From: Balaenoptera acutorostrata
Lineage: Eukaryota > Chordata > Mammalia > Artiodactyla > Balaenopteridae
Reading direction: 5' to 3'
Assembly: GCF_949987535.1 (NCBI RefSeq)
Contig: NC_080067.1
Location: forward strand, 7,936,001-8,000,000
DNA: 64,000 nucleotides
Below the pieces are notes generated by a model. The model did not search any database and was not told where the DNA came from. It saw only the letters and a program-made list of their open reading frames with translations. The position numbers and the translations under genes were made by a program. The stretch's first letter is position 1; every line of letters starts with the position of its first letter. Shown piece after piece: positions 1-12,300 of the stretch.

Positions 1-1310
1 AAGTTTTGTCTCAGATTGGGTTCTAGAGTTTACCTCCCAGCCACCTCCACACCCTCCTCTGTATTGGATTGCACAGTTAGAATTCTCTGAATCCTGAGTT
101 TTTCTCCTTTCTTTTCTTTGCCTCGGAATCTTTACCCCTCTTTCATTCCTTGTACTATCCATGACAAATGAAAGTATCTCTACATTATATGATGAATATG
201 AAATATTGAATTCATGTAGCAGCTTGAGAGAAAAACAATAAAATAAATGAGACTTCTACTTAATGACATGGCAGTCAATTAGGTATATACAGAAAATAAT
301 TCTGGAAGATAACTGCATTATAGCCTTTCAGACATTATGTAAAGTCATGCTCTGACTGCTCAGTCCTTATTCTTGCTACTGCATTGTCATTCTTTATCCT
401 CATCCTTTTTGTTTTCCTAAGTCATTTCAGCAATGACAGTCATACTGAAGGTAAAGACTAAAGAAAAGAAAAGAAATGCTAAAAAGGTGACTATCTGTCT
501 GAATGTCAATGACCATTTCCAACCACCAGAGACAGAGCCACTCTGACTGCATTTGAAATTCCAGACTCAGTGTGGCCTCTGGGTGATGGAATTGGGGCTG
601 CCAATCTTTCTGCACAGTAGAGGGAAAACCTTGGAACTAAGACTGCTTTTTCCAGCATCCAATTATCTTCTAGGTCCTAGAGCTTTGGAAACCCAGTAAC
701 TGATATGATACACTTCACTTAACCATGGTGGAGGTAAGGGTTCCTATGATTTCAGGCCAATAATAAATATTTTAATATAGAGTAAATGTGATGGCAGAAT
801 ACAAATTTGATGGTATAATATTCCATATAATATAGTATGTGTTAACTTAGTAGAAAGATTTATAAATTTAACCTAAATCAAAACTAGTATTTTTATAAGT
901 ATCAGTTCAATTTATTTAATCAGGAGTATTTTAATGATAGAGGGCCCTAGAAATTAGTGCTATCACAGGGAATAATGGGAACTGATGATGTTGGCTGAAA
1001 ACCATATTCTTCAGTAAAACTGATCTTGTGTTTGTTCATTTATTCACTTATTACTTTACAACCATTTCCTTGCACAACCACTAAAACCTAAGTCCTAAAT
1101 ACTGGAGTCTAATGTGATGAAACTGTGGAAATACAGGCATAGAAGAAAGTATCTGCATGAAAGTATCCATGCCAAAATAAAAGTATAAAAGAAAAAAAAA
1201 GAAAATGAGTATCTTTGAGGGTTTCCATTATTATTACCTTTAATTGGCCTGAAGGCTACGGGTGAATACAGACCTTTTCCACTTAATTTGGATTGGCTAC
1301 TACCCACTGA
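1..1310. other. Intergenic, nothing recognised
   Basis: AT-rich sequence with only short open frames, none with a recognisable motif or codon pattern. I recognise no interspersed repeat here by eye. Confidence 0.5.
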
Positions 1311-1355
1311 ATGTGTGTGTATGTGTGTGTGAGTGTGTGTGTGTGTGTGTGTGTG
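1311..1355. repeat. (TG)n microsatellite
   Basis: An interrupted TG dinucleotide run of about 45 bases with single A interruptions. It lies in otherwise unremarkable intergenic DNA and is likely length-polymorphic. Confidence 0.9.
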
Positions 1356-1861
1356 CCTTAATGAATGCAGGGCATAATAAAATGTTAGATGAGTCGATGA
1401 AAATCATTATATAATCACCATTGATGTTGTCTTAAGCATTCCTATTGGATTTTTGAAAGTAGAAATTATACCAAGTGTTTGCAGTTTTAATTTGATTTAC
1501 ATTGGCAGAGAACTGTTCTTCCTGACAATAATCTCCAATGAATAATGTCTAGGAAGATGGCTGAGTTAGGGAAAAACACCAGTAGGCCTCCTCTCCTAAT
1601 TTCTCAAAAAAGCATAGGAGATCATTTAATCTAGAAGGAAAATGTTTTCATTGGCCTAAATAAAAATATTGAAGAATATTTAAAATCACAGAAGGGATTT
1701 CTATACACTTCATACTGAAGAAGCAGGATTAAAATAATCTGTAATAGCTAACTTGATTTAGTCCCTAACTTGGTGACATCTGACTAAACACAAGTATGGG
1801 AAGGTTGCTACTGATCAAAACTGAAACCCTTATTTAACTTCGCTAATCTGATGTCCCCTTC
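1356..1861. other. Intergenic, nothing recognised
   Basis: AT-rich sequence without a supported gene or repeat. Confidence 0.45.
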
Positions 1862-2306
1862 TGTTGTGGGTTGAATTATATTCAACAAAAGGATGTTGAA
1901 ATCTTAACCCCCAGTACTGTGACCTTATTTGGAAATAGTCTCTTTGCAGATGATCAAGTTACGTTGAGGTCAGTAGTTTGGACCCTAATCCAGTATGACT
2001 GGTGTCCTTATAAAAAGGGGAAATTTGGACACAGAGACAGACACACACACAGGGAGAACATGAAATGAAGACAAAGATCAGGGTCATACATCTACAAGCC
2101 AAGGAATGCCAAAGATTTCTAGCAAACCACCAGAAGTTAGGGGAGAGACATGGAACAGATTGTCCCTCACTGCTCTCAGAAGGAACCAACCCTGCCATCA
2201 CCTTGATCTTGGACTTCTAGCCTTCAGAACTGTGAAAGAATGTTTCTGTTGATTAAGCCACCCAGTTGGGGGTAATTTGTCATGGTAGTCTTAGCAAACA
2301 GATACA
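1862..2306 (+). mobile_element. Solo LTR, MaLR MLT1A-like
   Basis: The block matches the remembered MLT1A layout in order: a 'gttgaatt' start, then 'gaccttatttggaaatag', then 'ggtgtccttataaaaagggg', a region resembling 'acaagccaaggaatgcc', and an end near 'aagccacccagttggggg'. These are signature segments of ERVL-MaLR long terminal repeats. No internal retroviral sequence or second LTR is nearby, so it is a solo LTR. The subfamily name is from memory; the MLT1 class itself is secure. Confidence 0.85.
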
Positions 2307-4001
2307 ACCCCAAACCTAACAGTGTTGGTCAGCTTTGCTCTGGTAGCAAAACCCCCCCAGACCTCGTGGCTCCAGGCTGCTCTCTTCTCCAGGCAAGAGT
2401 TGATGGGAGGCCTTTCAAAACTCTGGCCCAAACTTAAGTGTACAAAACCAATGTGGCATGATGAGATGGGATAAATCATTCCAATATCTAGTCCGTAGGT
2501 AACATCCAGAAGTGGTTAGGACTTAGGTTTGACTTTCAACACTGAGAGTGTGCCTATCCTTCAGTGATATACCCACTGAATTAAATTTAATTGAATTAAA
2601 TTAAGATTATGAACCCTACAATGATGTCCTTTAAACATTTTTCCATTTCCCCGTTTCCTTTCTCATTTGTAGTGTAGAACTCACTTATGACTGAGATCAG
2701 GTAATTGACTTTTTCCCTCAAATTTCCTAAGATAATTTTCTGAATACTCAGATAATAATACTTGAAATGGATTTTGCATAGAATTTTAGAAGAAAGTAGT
2801 TATCTATTTACAATGATAGAAGAGGATATGGAAGAAAAGGCAGGAATTCTCTTGTTAACCAATTCACATCATCTCTAAAAACAATACACAGCAGAAACAA
2901 TGATTCAGAAAGTCGGACTAGTGGAGTATAACGTGGTGAAGCATAAGAAATTAAGTAAAAGATAAATATGAGAGAAAATAGGAGTTCCTTAATGAAAAGT
3001 CAGAATAAGGGAACATATTGATAATCAATAGTATACATGAGAAATACAAATGTTAAAAAATAACTGAAGTAGGAGACAGTAGTGTCTTACTCTATCTTAG
3101 GTGAAAAAAAGGAAAAATACTCTACAAGACACACTCCGGCTGTTTCATATCTTTCAGAGTATAAAATTCTTATCCCCTTCCCATCTTAAAATTAAAGACC
3201 AAGGGAATTAAAATTTGTATAGTTTTTACTTCTCTATCATACTATCAAAGTCAGAAGGTTATAGAGTAGTATTTAAATATTCTCAGGGAAAGGATGTGAT
3301 GCAAGAATGCCGTGCCCGGCTGAGATGTGACTACTATGGTGAGTATAGTCCCAGTGATTGGTTGCTCTGAGATATGTGCTGGAAACAAATAGACCAAAGG
3401 TATAAAAGGGTAGCAAAAATGGCACAGTAAAATGCAAAGAAAAGATATTGTAAATGAAAGATAATCATGACCATATAAGGTATAAATGATAATGAGTGTG
3501 TAACACTAATGCACTAACACATGCAAAAATAAAACAATGATGTATGCACAAAATAACAGCAGCAAAATTATGTGAAATAAAAGGAAAAGGAGAGGATTTT
3601 AATTCATTGTACTCTACTACAGATCTAATGAAAAAAAATTAAATACATGGAAAAACAAAGCACACTCAACAAAGAAAGAGGTATGTTACACAGCTCATTT
3701 TGGAAGCTGGAAGCTTCCAAAAGTATTTTCTATAGAGGAAATGTGATCTTAGATCCCTAACCTGATAAAACATCACAGTGTAAGAATTAAAGGAAAAAAA
3801 AAAACCATAGAGTTAATGGAAATACTTGAGAAAGTAACTAGAAAAATTTTGTAAGAATATAATGTATGAATACACAAACACACACACATATATATACATA
3901 TACAGACACAAAAATTGAGTTTTACTAACGATAAAAACTAGAAAGTTTCAAAGTCATGATAGAAAATATGAATTGATTATATATCACCTTGATCTGATAA
4001 A
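2307..4001. other. Intergenic, nothing recognised
   Basis: AT-rich DNA without a supported gene. It holds a short mixed CA/TA stretch near 3875-3910. Divergent old repeats may be hidden here, but I cannot assign any. Confidence 0.45.
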
Positions 4002-4473
4002 CATTTAAATTTTAAAAAAATTTATTGAAGTAAAGTTGATTTACAATTTTGTGTTTAACTTCTGCTCTACAGCGAAGTGACTCTGTTATACATATATTTA
4101 TTCTTTTTCATATTCTTCTGCATTATGGTTTATCACAGGATATTGATATAGTTCCCTGTGCCATACAGTAGGACCTTGTTGTTTATTCAACCTATATATA
4201 ATAGTTTGCACCTGCTAACCCCAAACTCCCGATCCTTCCCTCTCCCACTCCCCTTTCCCCTTGGCAACCACAAGTCTGTTCTCTATATCTGTGAGTCTGT
4301 TTTTGTTTTGTAGATATGTTCATTTGTGTCGTATTTTAGATTCCACATATAAGTGATATCACATGATATTTGTCTTTCTCTGTCTGACTTCACTTAGTAT
4401 GATAACCTCCAGGTCCATCCATGTTGCTGCAAAAGGCATTATTTCATTTTTTTTAATGCCTGAGTAGTATTCC

Positions 4474-4475
<2 letters not shown>

Positions 4476-4533
<58 letters not shown>
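4476..4533. repeat. (TA)29 microsatellite inside L1
   Basis: An uninterrupted TA run of 58 bases. It sits where L1 copies elsewhere in the window carry only a short 'tgtatatatgt', so it is an expansion within the L1 body. It should be unstable and length-polymorphic. Confidence 0.95.
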
Positions 4534-4535
<2 letters not shown>

Positions 4536-5167
4536 ATATCTTCTTTTTCCATTCATCTGTCAATGGAAATTTAGGTTGCTTCCATGTCTTGGCTATTGTA
4601 AATAGTGCTACTATGAACATCAGGGTGCATGTATCTTTTCAAATTATAGTTTTGTCTGGGTATATGCCCAGAAGTGAGATTGCTGGATCATATGACAACT
4701 CTATTTTTAGTGTTTTGAGGAACTTCCATACTGTTTTCCATAGTGCCTGCACCAATTTGCATTCCCACCAACAGTGTAGGAGGGTTCCCTTTTCTCCACA
4801 CCCTCTCCAACATTCATTATTTGTAGACTTTTTGATGATAGCCATTCTGACTAGTGTGAGGTGATACCTCATTGTTGTTTCAATTTCCATTTCCCTAATA
4901 ATTAGCAATGATGAGCATCTTTTCATGTGCTTATTGGCCATCTGTATCTCTTCTTTGGAGAAATGTCTATTTAGTTCTTCTGCCATTTTTAGGTTGGGTT
5001 GTTTGGTTTTTTGTTATTGAATTATAGGAGCTGTTTGTATATTTTGGAAATTAAGCCCTTGTTGGTTTCATCATTTGCAAATATTTTCTCCCAGTCCGAA
5101 GGTTGTCTTTTCATGTTGTTTATGGTTTCCTTTGCTATTCAAAAGGTTATAAGTTTGATTAGGTCCC

Positions 5168-5361
5168 TTTTTTTTTTTTTTTTTTAATGTCAACTACATA
5201 TGCTGACATTTCCTACTCTTTTTTAAAAAGTTTATTTTATTTTTGGGCTATGTCATGCGGCATGTGGGATCTTAGTTCCCAGACCAGGGACTGAACCTTC
5301 ACCCCCTGCAGTGGAAGCATGGAGTATTAACCACTGGACCACTGCAGAGGTGCCCCCATTT
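5168..5361 (-). mobile_element. Short CHR-type SINE with extra 3' segment
   Basis: The complement of 5240-5361 is a short tRNA-derived SINE; the plus strand shows 'catgtgggatcttagttccc' and 'gaccagggactgaac'. Read in element direction, the SINE A-rich tail near 5220-5245 is followed by about 35 bases of non-SINE sequence and then a second long A run (T run at 5168-5186 on the plus strand). The L1 target resumes on both sides. The extra segment looks like a 3' transduction. Confidence 0.75.
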
Positions 5362-5889
5362 TTTAATTTTTGCTTTTATTTCTATCACCTTGGGAGACTG
5401 ACCTAAGAATATTGGTATGATTTATGTCAGAGAATGTTTTACCTATGTTCTCTTCTAGGAGTTTTATGATGTCTTACTTATATTTAAGCCTTCAAGCCAT
5501 TTTGAGTTAATTTTTGTGTATGGTGTGCGGGTGTGTTCTAGCTTCATTGATTTACATGCAGCTGTCCAACTTTCCAACACCACTTGCTGAAGAGACTGTC
5601 TTTTCCCCATTGTATATTCTTGCCTCCTTTGTCGAAGATTAATTGTCCACAGGTATGTGGGTTTGTTTCTGGGCTCTCTACTTGGTTCCATTGATCCATA
5701 TGTCTGTTTTTATGCCAATACCACACGTTTTGATTACTGAAGATTTGTAGTATTGTCTGAATTCTGGGAGGGTTATGCCTCCTGCTTTGTTCTTTTTCCT
5801 CAGGACTGCTTTGGTAATTCTGGGTCTTTTATGGTTCCAAATAAATTTTAGAATTATTTGTCCTAGTTCTGTGGAAAATGTTATGGGTA

Positions 5890-6226
5890 CTTTTTTAAAT
5901 TAATTTTTATTGGAGTATAGTTGCTTTACAGTGTTGTGTTAGTTTCTCTGTACAGCAAAGTGAATCAGTTTTATGTATACATATATCCCCTCTTTTTTGG
6001 ATTTCCTTCCCATTTAGGTCACCACAGAGCACTGAGTAGAGTTCCCTGTGTTATACAGTAGGTTCTCATCAGTTATCTATTTTATGCATAGTAGTCTATA
6101 TATGTCAATCCCAAACTCCCAATTTATCCCACCCCCCCTTTCCCCCTTGGTATCCATACGTTTGTTCTCTACATCTGTGTCTCTATTTCTGCTTTGCAAA
6201 TAAGATCATCTATACAATTTTTCTAG
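5890..6226 (-). mobile_element. Nested L1 3'-UTR fragment
   Basis: A reverse-oriented L1 3' UTR (complement of '...gtatagcacaggg...'; plus strand shows 'gagtatagttgctttacagt' and 'gagttccctgtgttatacag') interrupts L1 ORF2 sequence. The ORF2 text on both sides is continuous when it is removed. The junctions carry near-identical 12-mers, 'atgttatgggta' (5878-5889) and 'atgtcatggata' (6227-6238), consistent with an aged TSD. Confidence 0.85.
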
Positions 6227-6314
6227 ATGTCATGGATATTTTGATAGGTATTGCATTAAATCTGTAGACTGCTTTGGGTTGTATGGCCATTTTAATGATA
6301 TTAATTCTTCCAAG

Positions 6315-6729
6315 CATTTAAAGTTTTTTAAAACAAATATGTAAAATGGTTCAAGAAAACATAAATTTCAAATAGGTAAAAATGTATATTGTTTAAAAAG
6401 TTAACTATGTAGATTTTTTTAAAAGTATAAAACCTTATTGACATATATAAAACAGATTTGAATAAAGATAAAACTGATTCTTGGAAGAATCTCCCTTCTT
6501 GATCTTTTACAACAAATATATTTTAAAACCATATGCAGTTTTAAGAATCCAGAAGAATGATGAATTTTTGTAAGCACAAAGCCACCATAATACTTGAATG
6601 AAGTATAGGCATTCTTTTAAACTCAAGGACAATATGATAGTGATGCCCACTGTCATCTGTCCTATTTACTAATGCAATTCACACTAAAAGACAGAAAAAA
6701 GGAATGAGAAACCTTCCAAATATTGGAAA
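6315..6729. other. Intergenic, nothing recognised
   Basis: AT-rich sequence between L1 fragments. No gene; possibly degenerate L1, but not assignable by eye. Confidence 0.4.
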
Positions 6730-7330
6730 CAACTAATTAATTGTCCTTTAACAGGTAAGTGGATGAACACTATGGCATATCCATACAGTGAAATAATAAA
6801 TAACAAGCAATGAGCTATCAAGCCATTGAAAGGCATGGAGGAATCTTAACTGCATAAAAGAAATTAAAAGAAACCAATCTGAAATAGCTACATAATGTAT
6901 AATTTCAACTATATCACATTCTGCAAAAGACAAAATTGTAGATATAGAGATAATAAAATAATCAATGGTTGTCAGGGGTCCTGGGAGAGGGAAGGAGGGA
7001 GAGGTGAATAGGGGAACATAGGGGATTTTTAGGGCAGTGAAACTATTCTGTATGATACTGTAATGGTGCATGCATGACATTATGTCTTTGTCAACACCTG
7101 TAGAACTGCAGAAAACAAAGAGTGAACCCTAATGTTAACTATGGACTAAAGTTAATCATATTGCATCCATATTGGTTTATTAATTGTACCAAGTATAGCA
7201 CAGTAATGTAAGATGTTAATAATAGGGGAAGAGGGAGCATGGGAGTATTTTGGGAACTCCCTGTACTTTTTGCTCAACTTTTCTGCAAACTTAAAACTGC
7301 TCTGAAAAATAAAATCCATTAATTAAAACA
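6730..7330 (+). mobile_element. Ancient L1M-type 3' end
   Basis: The stretch follows the recognisable order of mammalian-wide L1M 3' ends: 'gtggatgaacactatggcat' near the start, a G-rich 'gtcaggggtcctgggagagg' segment, then 'ttgcatccatattggtttat' and 'ttttctgcaaacttaaaact', ending in 'aataaaatcc' with an A-rich tail. It is highly diverged and has no open frame of interest. Confidence 0.8.
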
Positions 7331-7457
7331 AAACACAAAAGGAATAAAAAATACAGGAAAGAACAATGGAGATGTAATTATTTGCAAAGAAGTATTTATA
7401 AATTACTGCATTTATTTTTTATGTTCTTCTATACGGTGCTATAATTTTCCCAAATGT

Positions 7458-7501
7458 TAAAACTTTTACTGATGTATAACTGAAATATAACATAATATTA
7501 G
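7458..7501 (-). mobile_element. Old L1 3' UTR, left piece (split by L1 A)
   Basis: This short T-rich segment ('actgatgtataactgaaata') is the left part of an old reverse-oriented L1 3' UTR. It continues at 13785 after the L1 A insertion. The 12-mer 'acataatattag' at 7490-7501 pairs with 'acattgtattag' at 13785-13796 as an imperfect TSD of L1 A. Confidence 0.7.
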
Positions 7502-8387
7502 GTAGAAGGACGTGCTCTCACTCCCTCTTGTGAGAACATCAGAATCACAACTAGCTGCTGGACAATCATCGACACTGGAGACACTGGAACTCACAAAAAA
7601 AGATACCCCACATCCAAAGACAAAGGAGAAGCCACAATGAGATGGTAGGAGGGACGCAATCCCAGTAAAATCAAATCCCATAACTGCTGTGTGGGTGATT
7701 CACAGACTGGAGAACACTTATACCACAGAAGTCCACCCACCGGAGTGAAGGTTCTGAGCCCCACGTCAGGCTCCCCAACCTGGGTGTCCGGCAATACGAG
7801 GAGGAATACCTAGAGGATCAGACTTTGAAGGCTAGTGGGATTGGTTTGCAGGACTGTGACAGGACTGGGGGAAACAGAGACTCCACTCTTGGAGGGCACA
7901 CACAAAGTAGTGTGCACATCGGGACCCAGGGGAAGGAGCAGTGACCCCAGAGGAGACTGAACCAGACCTACCTACTAGTGTTCGAGGGTCTCCTGCGGAG
8001 GCGGGGGGTGGCGGTGGTTCACTGTGGGGAAAGGGACGCTGGCAGTGGAGGTTCTGGGAAGTGCTCTTTGGCGTGAGCCCTCCCAGAGTCTGCCATTAGC
8101 CCCACCAAAGAGCCCAGGTATGCTCCAGTGTTGGGTTGCCTCAGGCGAAACAACCGATAGGGAGGGAACCCAGCCCCACCCATCAGCAGTCAAGCAGATT
8201 AAAGTTTTACTGAGCTCTGCCCACCAGAGCAACAGTCAGCTCTACCCACCACCAGTCCCTCCCATCAGGAAACTTCCACAAGCCACTTAGATAGCTTCAT
8301 CCACCAGAGGGTAGACAGCAGAAGCAAGAAGAACTATAATCCTGCAGCCTGTGGAACAAAAACCACATTCACAGAAAGATAGACAAG
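7502..8387 (+). promoter_or_regulatory. L1 A 5' UTR (internal promoter region)
   Basis: About 886 bases, more GC-rich than the surroundings, upstream of ORF1. L1 5' UTRs carry the internal pol II promoter; no specific site was identified here. Open frames on both strands in this stretch are incidental. The sequence differs strongly from the 5' UTRs of L1 B and L1 C. Confidence 0.7.
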
Positions 8388-9292
8388 ATGAAAAGACAGA
8401 GGGCTATGTACCAGATGAAGGAACAGGATAAAACCCCAGAAAAACAATTAAATGAAGTGGAGACAGTCAAACTTCCATAAAAATAATTCAGAATAATGAT
8501 AGTGAAGATGATCAAGGACCTCGGAAAAAGAATGGAGGCAAAGATTGAGAAGATGTAAGAAATGTTTAACAAAGACCTAGAAGAATTAAAGAACAAACAA
8601 ACAGAGATGAACAATACAATAACTGAAAAGAAAACTACACTAGAAGGAATCAATAGCAGAATAACTGAGGCAGAAGAATTGATAAGTGACCTGGAAGACA
8701 GAATGGGGGAATTCACTGCTGCGGAACAGACTAAAGAAAAAAGAATGAAAAGAAATGAAGACAGCCTAAGAGACCTCTGGGACAAGATTAAATGCAACAA
8801 CAATAGCATTATAGAGGTCTCAGAAGGACAAGAGAGAGAGAAAGGATGAGAGAAAATATTTGAAAACATTATAGTTGAAAACTTCCTTAATATGGGAAAT
8901 GAAATAGCCACCCAAGTTCAGGAAGCGCAGAGAGTCCCATACAGTATAAATCCAAGGAGAAACACGCCAAACCACATAGTATTCAAATTGGCAAAAATTA
9001 AAGACAAAGAAAAATTATTGAAAGCAGCAAGGGAAAAATGATAAATAACATAAAAGGGAACTCCCATAAGGTTAACAGCAATTTCTCAGCAGAAACTCTA
9101 CAAGCCAGAAGGGAGTGGCATGATATACTTAAAGTGATGAAAGGGAAGAACCTACAACCAAGAGTACTCTACCCGGCAAGGATCTCATTCAGATTTGATG
9201 GAGAAATCAAAAGCTTTACAGACAAGCAAAAGCTAAGAGAATTCTGCACCACCAAACCAGCTCTACAACAAATGCTAAGGGAACTTCTCTAA
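8388..9292 (+). pseudogene. L1 A ORF1 (ORF1p) remnant
   Basis: L1 ORF1 encodes a trimeric coiled-coil RNA-binding chaperone of the L1 ribonucleoprotein. The start ATG at 8388 opens 'MKRQRAMY'. A coiled-coil-rich frame with heptad-like Leu, Ile and Glu/Lys spacing is visible at 8562-8849 ('NKDLEELKNKQTEMNNTITE'). The C-terminal RNA-binding part is at 9038-9292 ('LQPRVLYPARISFRFDGEIK'). An early stop near 8478 and later frame changes disrupt it. The span of 905 bases is not a multiple of three. Confidence 0.88.
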
Positions 9293-9350
9293 GTGGGAAA
9301 AACAAGAGAAGAAAAAGACCTACAAAAACAAACCCAAAACAATTAAGAAA

Positions 9351-12300
9351 ATGGTAATAAGAACCTACATATCGATAATTACGTTAAACGTGAATGGATT
9401 AAATGCTCCAAGCAAAAGACACAGGCTTGCTGAATGGATACAAAAACAAGACCCATATATATGCTGTCTACAAGAGACCCACTTCAGACCTAGGGACACA
9501 CACAGATTGAAAGTGAGGGGATGGAAAAAGATATTGCATGCAAATGGAAATCAAAAGAAAGCAGGAGTAGCAATACTCATATCCGATAAAATAGACTTTA
9601 AAATAAAGAATGTTACAAGACACAAGGAAGGATACTACATAATGATCCAGGGATCAATCCAAGAAGAAGATATAACAATTATAGATATATATGCACCCAA
9701 CATAGGAGCACCTCGATACATAAGGCAACTGCTAACAGCTTTAAAAGAGGAAATCGACAGTAACACAATAATAGTGGGGGACTTTAACACCTCACTTACA
9801 CCAACAGACAGATGATCCAAAATGAAAATAAATAAGGAAACAGAAACTTTAAATGGCACAATAGACCAGATAGATTTAATAGATATTCATAGGAAATTCC
9901 ATCCAAAAATGGCAGATTACACTTTCTTCTCAAGTGCGCACAGAACATTCTCCAGGTTAGACCACGTCTTGGGTCACAAATCAAGCCTCAGTAAATTTAA
10001 GAAAATTGAAATCATATCAAGCATCTTTTCTGACCACAACACTATGAGATTAGAAATGAATTACAGGGAAAAAAACGTAAAAAACACAAACACATGGAGG
10101 CTAAACAATACGTTACTAAATAACCAAGAGATCACTGAAGAAATCAAAGAGGAAATTAAAAAATACCTAGAGACAAATGACAATGAAAACACGATGGTAC
10201 AAAACATATGGGATGCAGCAAAAGCAGTTCTCAGAGGGAAGTTTATAGCAATAAAATCCTACCTCAAGAAACAACAATCATCTCAAATAAACATTCTAAC
10301 CTTACACCTAAAGGAACTAAAGAAAGATGAAAAAACAAAACCCAAAGTTAGCAGAAGGAAAGAAATAATAAAGATAAGAGCAGAAATAAATGAAATAGAA
10401 ACAAAGAAAACAATAGCAAAGGTCAATAAAACTAAAAGCTGGTTCTTTGAGAAGATAAACAAAATTGATAAACCATTAACCAGACTCATCAAGGAAAAGA
10501 GGGAGAGGAATCAAATCAATAAAATTAGAAATGAAAAAGGATAAGTTACAACAGACACTGCAGAAATACAAAGCATCCTAAGAGACTACTACAAGCAACT
10601 CTATACCAACAAAATGGACAACCTGGAAGAAATGGACAAATTCTTAGAAATGTATAACCTTCCAAGACTGAACCAGGAAGAAACAGAAAATATGAACAGA
10701 CCAATCACAAGTAATGAAATTGAAACTGTGATTAAAAATCTTCCAACAAACAAAAGTCCAGGACCAGATGGCTTCACAGGTGAATTCTATCAAACATTTA
10801 GAGAAGAGCTAACACCCATCCTTCTCAAACTCTTCCAAAATATTGTGGAGGAAGGAACACTCCCAAAATCATTCTGTGAGGCCATGATCACCCTGATACC
10901 AAAACCAGGCAAGGATACTACAAAAAAAGAAAATTACAGACCAATATCACTGATGAATATAGATGCAAAAATACTCAACAAAATACTAGCAAACAGAATC
11001 CAACAGCACATTAAAAGAATCACACACCGTGATCAAGTGAGATTTATCCCAGGGATGCAAGGATTCTTCAATATACGCAAATCAATAAATGTGAGGGCTT
11101 CCCTGGTGGCGCAGTGGTTGAGAACCTGCCTGCTAATGCAGGAGACGCAGGTTCGGGCCCTGGCCTGGGAAGATCCCACGTGCCGCGGAGCGGCTGGGCC
11201 CGTGAGCCACAGTTGCTGAGCCTGCGCGTCTGGAGCCTGTGCTCCGCAGCGGGAGAGGCCGCGATGGTGAGAGGCCTGCGCAGTGCGATGAAGAGTGGCC
11301 CCCGCTTGCCACAACTAGAGGAAGCCCTCGCACAGAAACGAAGACCCAACACAGCAAAAATAAATAAATAAATAAATCTTCTGCCCATTTAAAAAAAAAA
11401 AAATGTACAGATGGCATTCCACATCTGCAGGTTTCGCATCACAGATACAACCAATCTCAGATCAAAAATAAAAAAAAATAAAAAAATAAATGTGATACAC
11501 CATATCAACAAATTGAAGAATAGAAACCATATGATCATCTCAATAGATGCAGAAAAAGCTTTTGACAAAATTCAACACCCATTTATGATAAAAACTCTCC
11601 ATAAAGTGGGCATAGAGGGAACCTACCTCAACATAATAAAGGCCATATACGACAAATCCACAGCAAACATCATTCTCGACGGAGAAAAACTGAAAACATT
11701 TCCTCTAAGATCAGGAATGAGACATGGATGTCCACTGTCACCACTATTATTCAACATAGTTTTGGAAATCCTAGCCACGGCAATCAGAGAAGAAAAAGAA
11801 ATAAAAGGAATACAAATTGGAAAAGAAGTAGTAAAACTGTCACTGTTTGTGGATGACATGATACTATACATAGAGAATCCTAAAGATGCCACCAGAAAAC
11901 TACTAGAGCTACTCAATGAATTTGGTAAAGTTGCAGGTTACAAAATTAATGCACAGAAATCTCTTGCATTCCTATACACTAATGATGAAAAATCTGAAAG
12001 AGAAATTAAGGAAACACTCCCATTTACCATTGCAACATAAAGAATAAAATACCTAGGAATAAACCTACCTAGGGAGACAAAAGACCTGTATGCAGAAAAC
12101 TAAAAGACACTGATGAAAGAAATTAAAGATGATACCAACAGATGGAGAGATATACCATGTTCTTGGATTGGAAGAGTCAATATTGTGAAAATGACTATAC
12201 TACCCAAAGCAATCTACAGATGCAATGAAATCCCTATCAAATTACCAATGGCATTTTTTATGGAACTAGAACAAAAAATCTTAAAATTTGTATGGAGACA

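Larger units (their letters stand above)
4014..6314 (-). mobile_element. 5'-truncated L1, reverse orientation
   Basis: Read on the minus strand this is the C-terminal part of L1 ORF2 followed by an L1 3' UTR. The reverse frame at 4639-4986 contains the L1 signatures '[20 protein letters not shown]' and '[15 protein letters not shown]', and 5464-5726 holds more ORF2 sequence. The plus strand begins with the T-rich complement of the poly(A) tail. Imperfect flanking repeats 'catttaaatttt' (4002) and 'catttaaagtttt' (6315) look like aged TSDs. The copy is broken by a SINE at 5168-5361 and a second L1 3' end at 5890-6226. Confidence 0.85.
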
